Below, piece by piece: positions 9,160 to 18,071 of a stretch of 35,889 nucleotides of DNA. Both the position numbers and the translations under genes were made by a program. The notes under the pieces are model-generated. The model worked only from the letters and a program-made list of their open reading frames with translations. It was not told the origin of the DNA and did no database searches. Each line of letters starts with the position of its first letter. The stretch's first letter is position 1. Source of the DNA: an uncultured Prevotellaceae bacterium (lineage in GTDB: Bacteria > Bacteroidota > Bacteroidia > Bacteroidales > Bacteroidaceae). The stretch lies in assembly GCA_900317305.1 (NCBI GenBank), contig ONGG01000032.1:1-35889 (forward strand), read 5' to 3'.

Positions 9160-10041
9160 TTACTTCAGGCGTGCGGGCAGTTCGGGCATGGCACCGTTCT
9201 GGGTGCACACGTATGCACTCACCTCCACGGCACGACGATGGGCGTCGGTCACGGGCATGCCACTGAGGATAGCAGCACAGAACGACCCTGTGAACGAGTC
9301 GCCGGCTCCCACGGTGTCGGCCACCTCCACCTTCGGAGTCTCCTGGAACGACATCTGTCCGGGTGTGAACACATAACTGCCGTTGGTGCCACAGGTGAGC
9401 ACCAGCATATCGAGATTGTACTTGCCAAGGATGAGCCAGCACTTGTTCTCGATATCCAGACCGGGATAGCCAAACATACGACCGATAATCACCAACTCCT
9501 CGTCGTTGATCTTCAACACGTTGCAACGGCGCAACGACTCCTGGATCACCTCCTTGGAATAGAAGTTCTGACGCAGGTTGATATCGAAAATCTTCATACA
9601 GTCGGCGGGGGTGAGGTCGAGGAAGCGCTGGATGGTCTCACGCGACACCACATTGCGCTGGGCCAGCGAACCGAAACATACGGCGCGGCACTGGCGGGCG
9701 ATAGCCTGCACCTCGGTGTCGAGGGGGATGTTGTCCCATGCCACATTCTCCTTGATGTCGTAGGAGGGGATACCCTGCTCGTCGAGGGTCACCTGCACGG
9801 TGCCTGTGGGATAGGGCACACGAGGCATGAGGAAGGTAAGGCCATGGGCCTTGAGCGATTCTATGGTCTCCTCGGCCAGTTTGTCCTCACCAAGCGCACT
9901 CACTGCTATGGTGTTGTCTTGTCCGAGGAACTGTCCTGCGTGATAAGCGAAATTGGCGGGTGCACCACCCAGTTTCTTGCCTTCGGGAAGCACATCCCAG
10001 AGGGCCTCGCCGAGTCCGACGACATAACGTTTCTGTTGCAT
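9160..10041 (-). CDS. PfkB-family fructokinase
   Basis: A 293-residue cytoplasmic sugar kinase, expected to turn fructose into fructose 6-phosphate with ATP. It has the N-terminal substrate motif GGAPANFAYHAGQ (25-37) and the C-terminal PfkB signature DTVGAGDSFTGSF with catalytic Asp248 and the GAG anion hole. Length is normal for the family (about 300). It lies 33 bases after the MFS transporter gene and is the last gene of the GH32-MFS-kinase operon. This position corresponds to BT1757 of B. thetaiotaomicron, a fructokinase. Adenosine or 2-keto-3-deoxygluconate kinase share the fold, but context makes fructose the clear choice. Confidence 0.9.
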   Translation of the reverse strand: MQQKRYVVGLGEALWDVLPEGKKLGGAPANFAYHAGQFLGQDNTIAVSALGEDKLAEETIESLKAHGLTFLMPRVPYPTGTVQVTLDEQGIPSYDIKENVAWDNIPLDTEVQAIARQCRAVCFGSLAQRNVVSRETIQRFLDLTPADCMKIFDINLRQNFYSKEVIQESLRRCNVLKINDEELVIIGRMFGYPGLDIENKCWLILGKYNLDMLVLTCGTNGSYVFTPGQMSFQETPKVEVADTVGAGDSFTGSFCAAILSGMPVTDAHRRAVEVSAYVCTQNGAMPELPARLK

Positions 10042-10074
10042 GATATTATTGTTTTTTAGTATATTATTAAAAGG

Positions 10075-11232
10075 TCAATGTTTCACTTGTGGAATATAGG
10101 AGAAGAGGTAGCATACGCCTATGGCCATGACGATGACAGCACCAATCTGTCCGATAGCGTCGCTGGCAAAGCCCATGAAGAGCGGGAACACGGTGCCTCC
10201 GAAGAGACCCATAATCATCAGTCCCGACACCTCGTTCTGCTTCTCGGGCACGGAAAGGAGCGCCTCGGAGAAAGCCAGCGAGAACACGTTGGAGTTGCCA
10301 TATCCTACCAGTGCGATGGCGATATAGAGCACCAGTTTCGATGTACCTACGGCCATTCCTATCATCGAGAGTGCCATCATCACGACACTGATGATGAAGA
10401 ACACCTTGTGGTTCATCACGCGGAGGAAGAACGAGCCTGTGAGACAGCCGATAGTACGGAAGATGAAATAGAGCGATGTGGCGAAGGCGGCGTCGTTGAG
10501 CGACATGCCCAGGCGCTCTATCAGGATTTTCGGTGCGGTGGTGTTGGTGCCCACATCGATGCCCACATGGCACATGATGGCGAGGAACGAGAGTAGCACG
10601 ATGGGCTTGCCCAACAGTTTGAAGCACTCGGCAAACGTTGAGGGTTTACCCTCGATACGTTCCTCCTCGATGGGAGTAATGCCCAGCAGCACGGCAGCCA
10701 GGATGCCCACCACGAAGTAGATGCCAAAGAGGATACGCCAGTCGAGACCGAGATGGGGAATGAGTCCTGTGGCTCCCCACATGGCGAGGTAGGGTGCGAG
10801 GAACGATGCGATGGCCTTCACGAACTGTCCGAAGGTGAGTGTGGAGGCAAGGTTGGCCCCACCGAGCACTGTCGACACCAGCGGATTGAGCGAGGTCTGC
10901 ATCAGTGCGTTGCCGATGCCCAGAAGCGAGAAGGCCACGAGCATCACGCCGAAGCTGTTGCCGAAGAGTGGGATAAACAGCGACAGGATGGTGACGGCCA
11001 GTGACAGCAGCACGGTCTTCTTCCGTCCGATGCGGTTCATCAGCATGCCTGTGGGCACCGAGAAGATGAGGAACCAGAAGAACACCAGCGACGGGAATAT
11101 ATTGGCTGTGGAGTCATTCAGATTGAGATCTTCTTTCACATAGTTGGATGCAATGCCCACCAGGTCGACGAAACCCATGGCAAAGAAGCAAAGCATCAGC
11201 GGGAAGAGGGCGAGTTTGTTGATTTTGCTCAT
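10075..11232 (-). CDS. MFS sugar transporter, probably for fructose
   Basis: A 385-residue inner-membrane carrier with about twelve hydrophobic segments, of the FucP/glucose-galactose porter type of the major facilitator superfamily. Loop 2-3 has the family motif MNRIGRKKT, and helix 4 the stretch LLGIGNALMQTSLNPLVSTV, typical of these sugar:proton symporters. It lies 38 bases after a GH32 gene and 33 bases before the fructokinase gene, so it should import the fructose made in the periplasm. It corresponds to BT1758 in the B. thetaiotaomicron fructan locus. The substrate is inferred from context. Confidence 0.88.
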   Translation of the reverse strand: MSKINKLALFPLMLCFFAMGFVDLVGIASNYVKEDLNLNDSTANIFPSLVFFWFLIFSVPTGMLMNRIGRKKTVLLSLAVTILSLFIPLFGNSFGVMLVAFSLLGIGNALMQTSLNPLVSTVLGGANLASTLTFGQFVKAIASFLAPYLAMWGATGLIPHLGLDWRILFGIYFVVGILAAVLLGITPIEEERIEGKPSTFAECFKLLGKPIVLLSFLAIMCHVGIDVGTNTTAPKILIERLGMSLNDAAFATSLYFIFRTIGCLTGSFFLRVMNHKVFFIISVVMMALSMIGMAVGTSKLVLYIAIALVGYGNSNVFSLAFSEALLSVPEKQNEVSGLMIMGLFGGTVFPLFMGFASDAIGQIGAVIVMAIGVCYLFSYIPQVKH

Positions 11233-11270
11233 AGTAGGATAGGATAAAGGGTTGGAGTATGTGTGTGTGT

Positions 11271-12983
11271 TTATTCGGCTATGTTATAGTTGTAGATCTT
11301 GGCCTTTCCGCCTTTCACCTTCAACAGGCTGTAAGGTTCGGAGGGGAATACCAGGTTGGTCATGGCCATGCGGCCCTCAGCATCAATAGCCTCGATGCTG
11401 CTGCGGTCGATGAAGATGCGGAGCTGCTTCATATCGCCATAGACGGGAGCTGTGGTCACGCTGGCGAAGGCCTCGCTGAAGCTGGCATCGCCACTCTTCG
11501 TACGGTCCATAGCGAAGGTGTGCTTCTGGGCGTCATAGGTCATCACCACGCACTCGCCCTTGGTGTTCGAGAGGGTGATCTCGGCCGATGACTTCATGTC
11601 GACCACAATCTCGCAAGCCTCCGTAGGCCGTTTCACGGTCTTTCCCCTGAGGGTGAGCATCTCGCGTGAGGGAGTGACACCACAGTAGGTCTCGCCCTCA
11701 TACTCGAAGAGGTCGAGGTCGCGGGGGATGGAGTTGGCCGAACGGAACTGCTTGGTGGGCACTTGGTTGGCATACTGCCAGTTGCTCATCCATGCCAGTG
11801 CGATATGGCGTCCGTCGGGAGCGTTGTCGAAGGTCACGGTAGCATAGTGGTCCTTGCCATAGTCCATCCATCGGGTGTCTTTCTGCTTGGTGGTGAAGCG
11901 GTGTCCGTCGAAGTCGCCCACGAAATACTGGGTAGCCGAACCGCCAAAGGGACCACCGGGGTTGATATTGCAGATGAGCATCCAGCACTGTCGGTCGGTG
12001 CCACGCACCTGCAGTTTCACCAAGTCGGGGCACTCCCACACCCCCTCATGGCAGCCATAGCCTTTGCCGAAGGCACTCTCGAATGTCCAGTCCTTGAGAT
12101 TGGGCGACGAGTAGATGCGCATCTCCTGTCCAACGGCCAGGATGAGGTTCCATTTCTGAATCTCCGGGTTCCAGAAGGCTTTCGGGTCGCGGAAGTCGGG
12201 CTCGTTGCTGGTAAGGATGGGATTGTCGGCCACTTTCTTGAATGTGGCGCCATTGTCGGTGCTGTAGGCCATCGACTGCACTTGGTTGTGCCCGGCCGAT
12301 GTGTAGAAAGCGATCACGCTGCCTGCGCCATAACCCGAGGTGTTGTTCTTGTCGACCACGCACGAGCCGCTGAAGATGGTGCCGATGGCATCGGGCTCAA
12401 TGGCCAGGCCTTGGTTCTCCCAATGCACGAGGTCGCGCGTGGTAGAATGGCCCCAGTTCATATTCTCCCACTGCGAACCATAGGGGTTCCACTGGAAGAA
12501 GAGGTGGTATACGCCATCCTTATAGAACATGCCGTTGGGGTCGTTCATCCATCCATAGAGCGGGGTATGATGGTAGAGCGGGCGGAAGCGCTCCTGGTTC
12601 TGGGTGTCGAAGGTGTCGCTCTGGCGCATGTCTTTCCAGCACAGGAAGTCCTTGACAGCTCCGGTGGAGCGGCGGTCGCCATGGAATGTGATATCGAGCA
12701 ACAAGGATTTCGCGCCAAAACGCTTGATGTTGACGGGCACGTAATAATCCACCTTGTCGACGGCCAGTTTCACGTTGAACGACTGCCTCATCTGGTTGTC
12801 AACCACCACATCGATGTGAGCGTTCTCTTCTTTCTCCTGCACGGGCAGCAACAGATACTTACCTTGCACCTGCACACGCTGCAGGGCATGGTTGTCGTCA
12901 AGGATTTGCGGTGCCTGTGCATTGGCGGCCACAGTCATCAACAAGGCAGCCACGAGGGTTGTTATTTTCCTTTTTGTGCTCAT
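11271..12983 (-). CDS. GH32 fructan hydrolase with N-terminal DUF4980 domain
   Basis: A 570-residue secreted exo- or endo-fructanase/invertase. The signal peptide MSTKRKITTLVAALLMTVAA ends near ANAQ, with no lipobox, so the enzyme is probably periplasmic. Residues about 28-130 match the DUF4980 beta domain that precedes some Bacteroidetes GH32 enzymes. The five-bladed propeller carries the three family residues: Asp148 in WMNDPNG (nucleophile), Asp266 in FRDP (transition-state stabiliser) and Glu317 in WECPDL (acid/base). A C-terminal beta sandwich (about 440-570) ends in the FIDRSSIEAI motif. It has its own promoter and operator upstream and heads an operon with the transporter and kinase. 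It likely finishes the breakdown of imported fructo-oligosaccharides; the linkage (levan or inulin) cannot be read from sequence. Confidence 0.93.
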   Translation of the reverse strand: MSTKRKITTLVAALLMTVAANAQAPQILDDNHALQRVQVQGKYLLLPVQEKEENAHIDVVVDNQMRQSFNVKLAVDKVDYYVPVNIKRFGAKSLLLDITFHGDRRSTGAVKDFLCWKDMRQSDTFDTQNQERFRPLYHHTPLYGWMNDPNGMFYKDGVYHLFFQWNPYGSQWENMNWGHSTTRDLVHWENQGLAIEPDAIGTIFSGSCVVDKNNTSGYGAGSVIAFYTSAGHNQVQSMAYSTDNGATFKKVADNPILTSNEPDFRDPKAFWNPEIQKWNLILAVGQEMRIYSSPNLKDWTFESAFGKGYGCHEGVWECPDLVKLQVRGTDRQCWMLICNINPGGPFGGSATQYFVGDFDGHRFTTKQKDTRWMDYGKDHYATVTFDNAPDGRHIALAWMSNWQYANQVPTKQFRSANSIPRDLDLFEYEGETYCGVTPSREMLTLRGKTVKRPTEACEIVVDMKSSAEITLSNTKGECVVMTYDAQKHTFAMDRTKSGDASFSEAFASVTTAPVYGDMKQLRIFIDRSSIEAIDAEGRMAMTNLVFPSEPYSLLKVKGGKAKIYNYNIAE

Positions 12984-13102
12984 AATAGTTTATATTCTTA
13001 GTTATTAATCTCTTATTTAAATAATGTTATCCTGAGCACAACCTCTCACCTTGTCTCACCTAAAAACCATAATCTATGCATTTTGAACCAATGTTTCAGT
13101 GG

Positions 13103-13179
13103 CAAAGATACTTTATTTATCTGTTACAAAACGATAAAAGTTGTTTCAATTAATAGCATAAATCGTTCATGTAACAAAT
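13103..13179 (-). promoter_or_regulatory. Promoter and inverted-repeat operator of the GH32-MFS-kinase operon
   Basis: The -7 element TATCTTTG is at 13110-13103 on the minus strand. Upstream, TGTTACAAAACGAT (13122-13135) and ATCGTTCATGTAACA (13162-13176) are inverted copies of one half-site, differing by one inserted base and one change. The right arm sits in AAATCGTTCATGTAACAAAT (13160-13179), whose words also make up the operator before susC. No TTTG is seen at the normal 19-21 spacing; the nearest TTG is 16 bases from the -7 element, as at susC. An activator-dependent promoter controlled by the locus regulator is the likely reading. Confidence 0.65.
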
Positions 13180-13191
13180 CTTCATATCCAT

Positions 13192-14733
13192 TTACCGCCA
13201 AACACTCTTCAACTGTCTTACCTGGGCCTTATAGTTGGCGCCAGAAACAGAGAGCGTATTGTATATGCTCTTCGGGAACACAAGGTTGGTAATTGACATG
13301 CTGCCATCGCTGGTAAGCAATTCGACCGACGACTGGTCGACGAAGAAATCGAGTGTCACCGTGTTGCCCACGACGTTGAGCGGAGCCTGCATCGATGGAA
13401 TGGAGAAAGCACCTGCGAAGTCGGTTTTCCCGGTTTGAGCATTGCGGTGTACAACAGCCAGACGCATACTGGCGATGACTTCTACCACATATTTCTCACC
13501 CTGGCCATTGCTCAGCGTGATGGTGCTGTTCTGGTCAAGATTAAGCGACACACTCAGCTGATAGGCATCGCTCACGTCGAGAGTGCCCGACGCAGGCTGC
13601 CATCCGTTGGCAATGTTGTCGATTTCCTTGACAACTCCGCAGGTGAGCAGCGGTTTGCCATCATACTCCACGAGTTTCAGCTCACGAGGCAGTGTCATGG
13701 CCGAGCGCCATGGTGTGCAGGGCACTGCTCCGGCATACTGCCAGTTGTTCATCCAGCCGATGAGCAGCTTGCGGTCGCCCGTGTTGCTCCAGGTCACGCC
13801 AGCATAGTTGTCCATACCATAGTCGAGCCAGAGCGGGTATTCGCGTTCGTCGGCTGTGAAGGTTGTGCCATCAAACTGTCCCACGAAGTACATCGTACCC
13901 GATCCCACGATGGGGCCACCTGGGTTCACGCTCACGATGAGCACCCATTTCTTCTGTCCGTTATAGTCAAACGAGATCAGGTCGGGGCACTCCCATTGCA
14001 GGCTTGGTCTTCCAGACAGTGGTACGAAAAAATTGCTCTTGAAAGTCCAGTTCTTCATGTCGGTTGAGGTATAGAAGTCGATGCCCATTTTCCATCCTTT
14101 GGCCAAGGCCATCACCCATTGCTTCGACTCCTCATGCCAGAACACCTTGGGGTCGCGCAGGTTGTCGTCGTTGTTGGGTATCACAGGATTCTGTGAATAG
14201 CGTGTGAACGTTTTGGCACCATCTGTGCTGTAGGCCATCGATTGCTGCTGCGCGCCGCTGGCCGAGGTGTAGTAGATGACCATGGCATTGGCACCGAAGC
14301 CTGAGGTGTTGTTCTTGTCGATCACAGCCGAGCCCGAGAAGATATCGCCCAGTTCGTCGCGTGTCATGGCCACGGCCTGCTCTTTCCAGTGCAGCATGTC
14401 GGTAGAGGTGGCATGTCCCCAAGACATGTTACCCCAGTCGTTGCCCTGAGGGTTGTACTGATAGAAGAGGTGGTAGGTGCCGTCGGCATATACCATGCCG
14501 TTGGGGTCGTTCATCCAGTTGCGTGCCGGAGTGAAGTGGATTTGTGGGCGATACTGCTCAGTGCGCTCACTCGCCGTCGGCTGCTGAGGATTGTCAGTGG
14601 GTTGTTCCTCTTTGGGGTCGTCGATGAGTGGGTTGTAGTCTTTCTTGTACTCATCATCCTTCGAGCATCCTGCAATGATAGCCGTCAGGGCGACGGCTAT
14701 CATTAGAGGAGATCTGAAAAACCTTGTTTTCAT
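13192..14733 (-). CDS. Surface lipoprotein GH32 fructanase
   Basis: A 513-residue GH32 enzyme with a lipoprotein signal (AIIAGC, lipidated Cys23) followed by SKDDE. That acidic run resembles the Bacteroidetes lipoprotein export signal for the cell surface. A disordered Pro/Gln-rich linker (about 35-60) leads to the catalytic propeller. Catalytic residues are Asp76 in WMNDPNG, Asp194 in LRDP and Glu248 in WECPDL; the C-terminal sandwich has FVDQSSVELL. It is the last gene of the susC-susD-DUF4960-GH32 run, 24 bases after its neighbour. By position it matches BT1760, a surface endo-levanase. An endo-acting surface role here is inferred; specificity for levan or inulin is open. Confidence 0.92.
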   Translation of the reverse strand: MKTRFFRSPLMIAVALTAIIAGCSKDDEYKKDYNPLIDDPKEEQPTDNPQQPTASERTEQYRPQIHFTPARNWMNDPNGMVYADGTYHLFYQYNPQGNDWGNMSWGHATSTDMLHWKEQAVAMTRDELGDIFSGSAVIDKNNTSGFGANAMVIYYTSASGAQQQSMAYSTDGAKTFTRYSQNPVIPNNDDNLRDPKVFWHEESKQWVMALAKGWKMGIDFYTSTDMKNWTFKSNFFVPLSGRPSLQWECPDLISFDYNGQKKWVLIVSVNPGGPIVGSGTMYFVGQFDGTTFTADEREYPLWLDYGMDNYAGVTWSNTGDRKLLIGWMNNWQYAGAVPCTPWRSAMTLPRELKLVEYDGKPLLTCGVVKEIDNIANGWQPASGTLDVSDAYQLSVSLNLDQNSTITLSNGQGEKYVVEVIASMRLAVVHRNAQTGKTDFAGAFSIPSMQAPLNVVGNTVTLDFFVDQSSVELLTSDGSMSITNLVFPKSIYNTLSVSGANYKAQVRQLKSVWR

Positions 14734-14757
14734 GAATCTCAGTTTTAAAGGTAAGAA

Positions 14758-16284
14758 TTATCTTGTCTTCAGGTATTCCAAGCAGTTCTTGGCAAGCGTG
14801 AGGACATTGTCCTGATAGATATTGTTCTTCGGACGAGCGCTCTTGTCGGGCGTGCCGTCGCGGTTCTTCATCGAGAACTCGCAACCGCCATTGCCGATAC
14901 AGAGCACGGTGCCCTTGAACTCAGTGTTGCCTTGCTGTGCCTCGAACACGTTCATCTGGCTAACCCAGTCAATCTGCGAGTCCCAAGTGCCAAGCGGATA
15001 GATGCCGTAGGTCTGGGTGAGTTGGGTGTAGCAAGCCTCCTCCTGGTTGCCGATGCCTGTGAGCAGACTTGGCAGGTTGAAGAACAAGCAGTTGTGGTCT
15101 TCGGTCCAGCCCGGTCCCTTGAAGGCGATGAGCTTTGTACGGTCGGTCGACGTCACCTCCAGTCCCTTGTAGATGGGGTGCGAGGAGTGGTCTTTGGAGA
15201 AGCGGCCTCCAGGATTCAGCTGCACGGCCATTCTCCACACATCGTCGTTAATACCGCCCACACCTGTACCGATAGCATGGTCGTTGCCCTTCATATCATC
15301 GAGGTTGAGACGTCCAAGGTGGCCAATATAGGTTGTGGCGTGGCTCCAGAGCAAGAGGCTTCCACCTTCCTTGTACCACTCCTTGATGATGGGTGTGGCA
15401 CCAGCCACCACATCGGGAACGCTCCAGACAGCATCCTCACCCACGCCCTCAAGGTCGCGCAGCCAGAAGAGCACACGGAAAGGATCCACGTCGCTTGCCT
15501 GCTTCACATCACCGAAGTAGACGTATTGTGCGGTGGGATAGGTGTCGTGCAGCCACAGCCATGCCGAAGCCTCGTCGTCATCACCATTCTCGATGAGCTG
15601 CTCAGGAGTGGGATAGATGCTGAGGAATCCGATGGCCGTCTTGCCAATGCGGAGTGACGACTTGGTAGCGAGCGACGTTCCTTTTTCATTGACAGCGGTA
15701 AGCACTACCTCCCAGGTATCACCTGTCAGCACGTCGCTAATGGTATAGTTGGTAGCAGAGCCTGGCAGTGTCTCGGTGATGGTGCGCTTGCCGTTGGTGG
15801 CATTGAACAGGATGCTTGTGGCATCGACTGCCCTGTTCCATTCTACGAGCGCATCGTATCCACCGGTCTTGTCAAGCTGACTCATCATCAGGCCGCTGAT
15901 GCTGGTGGCGCCCTCACGCATGTAACTCTTCACCACACCATTCGAGAAGTTGCTGCCGTCGGTAAGCTTGAACACATACTCGAAAGGCACGTTGGTAGGC
16001 ACATTGGTCTGGGTGAAGCTGTTGCCCGATACAATCTCGTTGGAGGAGAGCGTACCGTTTCGGTAGATGGTCACCTGCATCTGTCCACCCTGTGAGGGCC
16101 AACTCCAAGTGTAGTCGTCGCCATTGAGCGCGCCAGTGATCTGGCTGGCGTCGGGAGCGCTGAGCGCCATGGCTTCGCGCTCATAGTCCTTGTCCTGGCA
16201 CGATGTCAGCACCATGCCCACAATGCATTGACAAATGATAAATGAAAGACTTATCAGTGTTTGTCTGTTTATCTTCGTAGTCAT
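14758..16284 (-). CDS. DUF4960 surface glycan-binding lipoprotein
   Basis: A 508-residue lipoprotein (signal with VLTSC, lipidated Cys29, then QDKDYE). Residues about 40-210 are two or so immunoglobulin/FN3-like beta domains. About 215-508 is the DUF4960 domain with segments such as LFWLRDLEGVGED, LLLWSHATTYIGHLG and LCIGNGGCEFSM. That domain resembles a class-I glutamine-amidotransferase-like fold but is not known to be catalytic. In fructan loci this gene takes the SusE/F position and its B. thetaiotaomicron counterpart (BT1761) is a surface fructan-binding protein. It is 25 bases after susD and 24 before GH32. Confidence 0.85.
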   Translation of the reverse strand: MTTKINRQTLISLSFIICQCIVGMVLTSCQDKDYEREAMALSAPDASQITGALNGDDYTWSWPSQGGQMQVTIYRNGTLSSNEIVSGNSFTQTNVPTNVPFEYVFKLTDGSNFSNGVVKSYMREGATSISGLMMSQLDKTGGYDALVEWNRAVDATSILFNATNGKRTITETLPGSATNYTISDVLTGDTWEVVLTAVNEKGTSLATKSSLRIGKTAIGFLSIYPTPEQLIENGDDDEASAWLWLHDTYPTAQYVYFGDVKQASDVDPFRVLFWLRDLEGVGEDAVWSVPDVVAGATPIIKEWYKEGGSLLLWSHATTYIGHLGRLNLDDMKGNDHAIGTGVGGINDDVWRMAVQLNPGGRFSKDHSSHPIYKGLEVTSTDRTKLIAFKGPGWTEDHNCLFFNLPSLLTGIGNQEEACYTQLTQTYGIYPLGTWDSQIDWVSQMNVFEAQQGNTEFKGTVLCIGNGGCEFSMKNRDGTPDKSARPKNNIYQDNVLTLAKNCLEYLKTR

Positions 16285-16309
16285 AATATTCGATGATTAA
16301 AGTGTGATT

Positions 16310-18049
16310 CTAATAGCCTTTGTTCTGAGTATAGAGTCCGGGCACGTAGAAGAGCTGGATGTAAGGTATCGGGAAGTACTCGTTCTTGCCTGCCGTGTAG
16401 TGTGCATCCTTATAGTACTGTGCATAGGTCTGTCCGTCGTACTCGCTGTTTTGCTCGGTCTCGAAGAACTTGTTGAGGGTCTGCGAGGCGATGCCCCAGC
16501 GACGGAGGTCGAAGTAGCGGCCATTCTCCATGGCGAGCTCAAGTCGGCGCTCCCACTGCAAGCACTGGCGGGCCTGCTCCTTGGTCTGGAAGTAGGAATT
16601 GGGATAGAGGGCGATGTCGCACTGGTCGGCAGCATAGCCAATGTGCTTGGCCACGGAGTTCTTGGCGCGCTGGCGGATGGCGTTGATGATGGTGCGTGCC
16701 TCCTCGAGCGAACCTGTCTCGATGAGTGCCTCAGCACGCATCAGCATGACGTCGGTATAGCGGAGCACATAGTCGTTCATGGCAAAGGCCTGCCAGGGGT
16801 TGTCGAAGGTCTCGCCCTTGGAGCGCTGTGGCACTTCCTTCAGTGAGGCGTAATAGCCATAGGTGTTGGGAGTACGCGAGTTGTCCTTGGTCATGGTATA
16901 CTCCACCTCATACTTGTAGGGGAAAGTAGGCATACCCACGGTGTGGAAGAGGCGCGGATCCCATTTCTGTGCTGTCGGCACGCCATTGATGGGATAGGCA
17001 ATCTCCTTGTTGTAATCATTGAACATGGGTAGTCCGTCCTTGGTCTTGAAGGCATTGACCAGGTTCTGCGATGGTTTGTGGAAATCCCATCCGCACGACC
17101 ACATGCCCCAGCATCCGTTGAGCATGTTGCTCCAGTTGCCACGTCCGTAGAGGGTGTTGTCGTCCTGATAGTCGGAATGCTGCACGGCGAAGATGCTCTC
17201 TTTCGAGTTCTTGTACTCGGGCAGGAAGATGTCGCCAAAGTCCTCCAGATAGCCGTAGCTCGACTGCTGCACCTCCTGGGTGTACTTCAGCACTTCCTGC
17301 ATATACTGGCTGTTGATGTGGCTCACGCCGGTGTTGGCCTCATAGCCGTCGCCCCAAGCCATGGTGAGATAGCACTTGGCCAGATAGGCAGCAGCTGCAA
17401 TCTTGTTGGCCCTTCCACCTTCGGCCTGATTCACGGGAAGCACGTCGTAGGCAGCCTTGAAGTCGGCCACGATCTTGTTCATCAACTCCTCGTGAGTGAA
17501 CGCATTGTTGGGCGTCTGCTCCTCGGTGTGGTTGCGGTAGACTTCCTCATCGACCCAGGGCACCTGGTACCAGAGTTGCACGAGCTTGAAGTAGAAGTGA
17601 GCGCGGAGGAATCTTACCTCACCCTCACGGATAGCGCGGGTGGCAGCACCCAGCTTCTCGTCACCATATTCCTCGAGCGACACCAGGGCGCGGTTGCAGC
17701 GGCTGATGGAGCAGTAGAGGTGATACCACATCTCGTCCATATGGTCGGGAGTGGAAGCGGTGAGTGTCGACCACACCTCGAAGGGATGGTAGTTGGTGTC
17801 GGTGGTTCCCGAACCGCCTTTCAGCGCGTCGTCGCTGGTAAGGTCGCCATAGGGCCAGAGGTTGAAGGGATAGGTATACCAGTCGTCGCCGAGTTTGGCA
17901 TAAGCCGACGTCACCATCTCGTTGGGTTGACTCATGGCGAGGTCCTCGCTGATGACACCCTTGGGCGTTACGTCGATGAAATCGTCGCAAGAAGTCAGCG
18001 TACCGCAGAGCAGGAGTCCTGCACAGATTGCTTGATATATTGCTTTCAT
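16310..18049 (-). CDS. SusD/RagB-family surface lipoprotein
   Basis: A 579-residue starch-binding-type outer-membrane lipoprotein. The signal ends GTLTSC (lipidated Cys21), followed by DDFIDVTPKG, the common SusD start. The helical TPR-like core includes RAHFYFKLVQLWYQVPWVDE and the C-terminal RVERRLELAMENGRYFDLRRW type motif (here from WERRLELAME). SusD proteins form the lid over the SusC barrel and hold the oligosaccharide. It is 22 bases after susC, in the same operon. It corresponds to BT1762. Family call firm. Confidence 0.95.
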   Translation of the reverse strand: MKAIYQAICAGLLLCGTLTSCDDFIDVTPKGVISEDLAMSQPNEMVTSAYAKLGDDWYTYPFNLWPYGDLTSDDALKGGSGTTDTNYHPFEVWSTLTASTPDHMDEMWYHLYCSISRCNRALVSLEEYGDEKLGAATRAIREGEVRFLRAHFYFKLVQLWYQVPWVDEEVYRNHTEEQTPNNAFTHEELMNKIVADFKAAYDVLPVNQAEGGRANKIAAAAYLAKCYLTMAWGDGYEANTGVSHINSQYMQEVLKYTQEVQQSSYGYLEDFGDIFLPEYKNSKESIFAVQHSDYQDDNTLYGRGNWSNMLNGCWGMWSCGWDFHKPSQNLVNAFKTKDGLPMFNDYNKEIAYPINGVPTAQKWDPRLFHTVGMPTFPYKYEVEYTMTKDNSRTPNTYGYYASLKEVPQRSKGETFDNPWQAFAMNDYVLRYTDVMLMRAEALIETGSLEEARTIINAIRQRAKNSVAKHIGYAADQCDIALYPNSYFQTKEQARQCLQWERRLELAMENGRYFDLRRWGIASQTLNKFFETEQNSEYDGQTYAQYYKDAHYTAGKNEYFPIPYIQLFYVPGLYTQNKGY

Positions 18050-18071
18050 AATTGATTTCCTTTTTAGTGTG

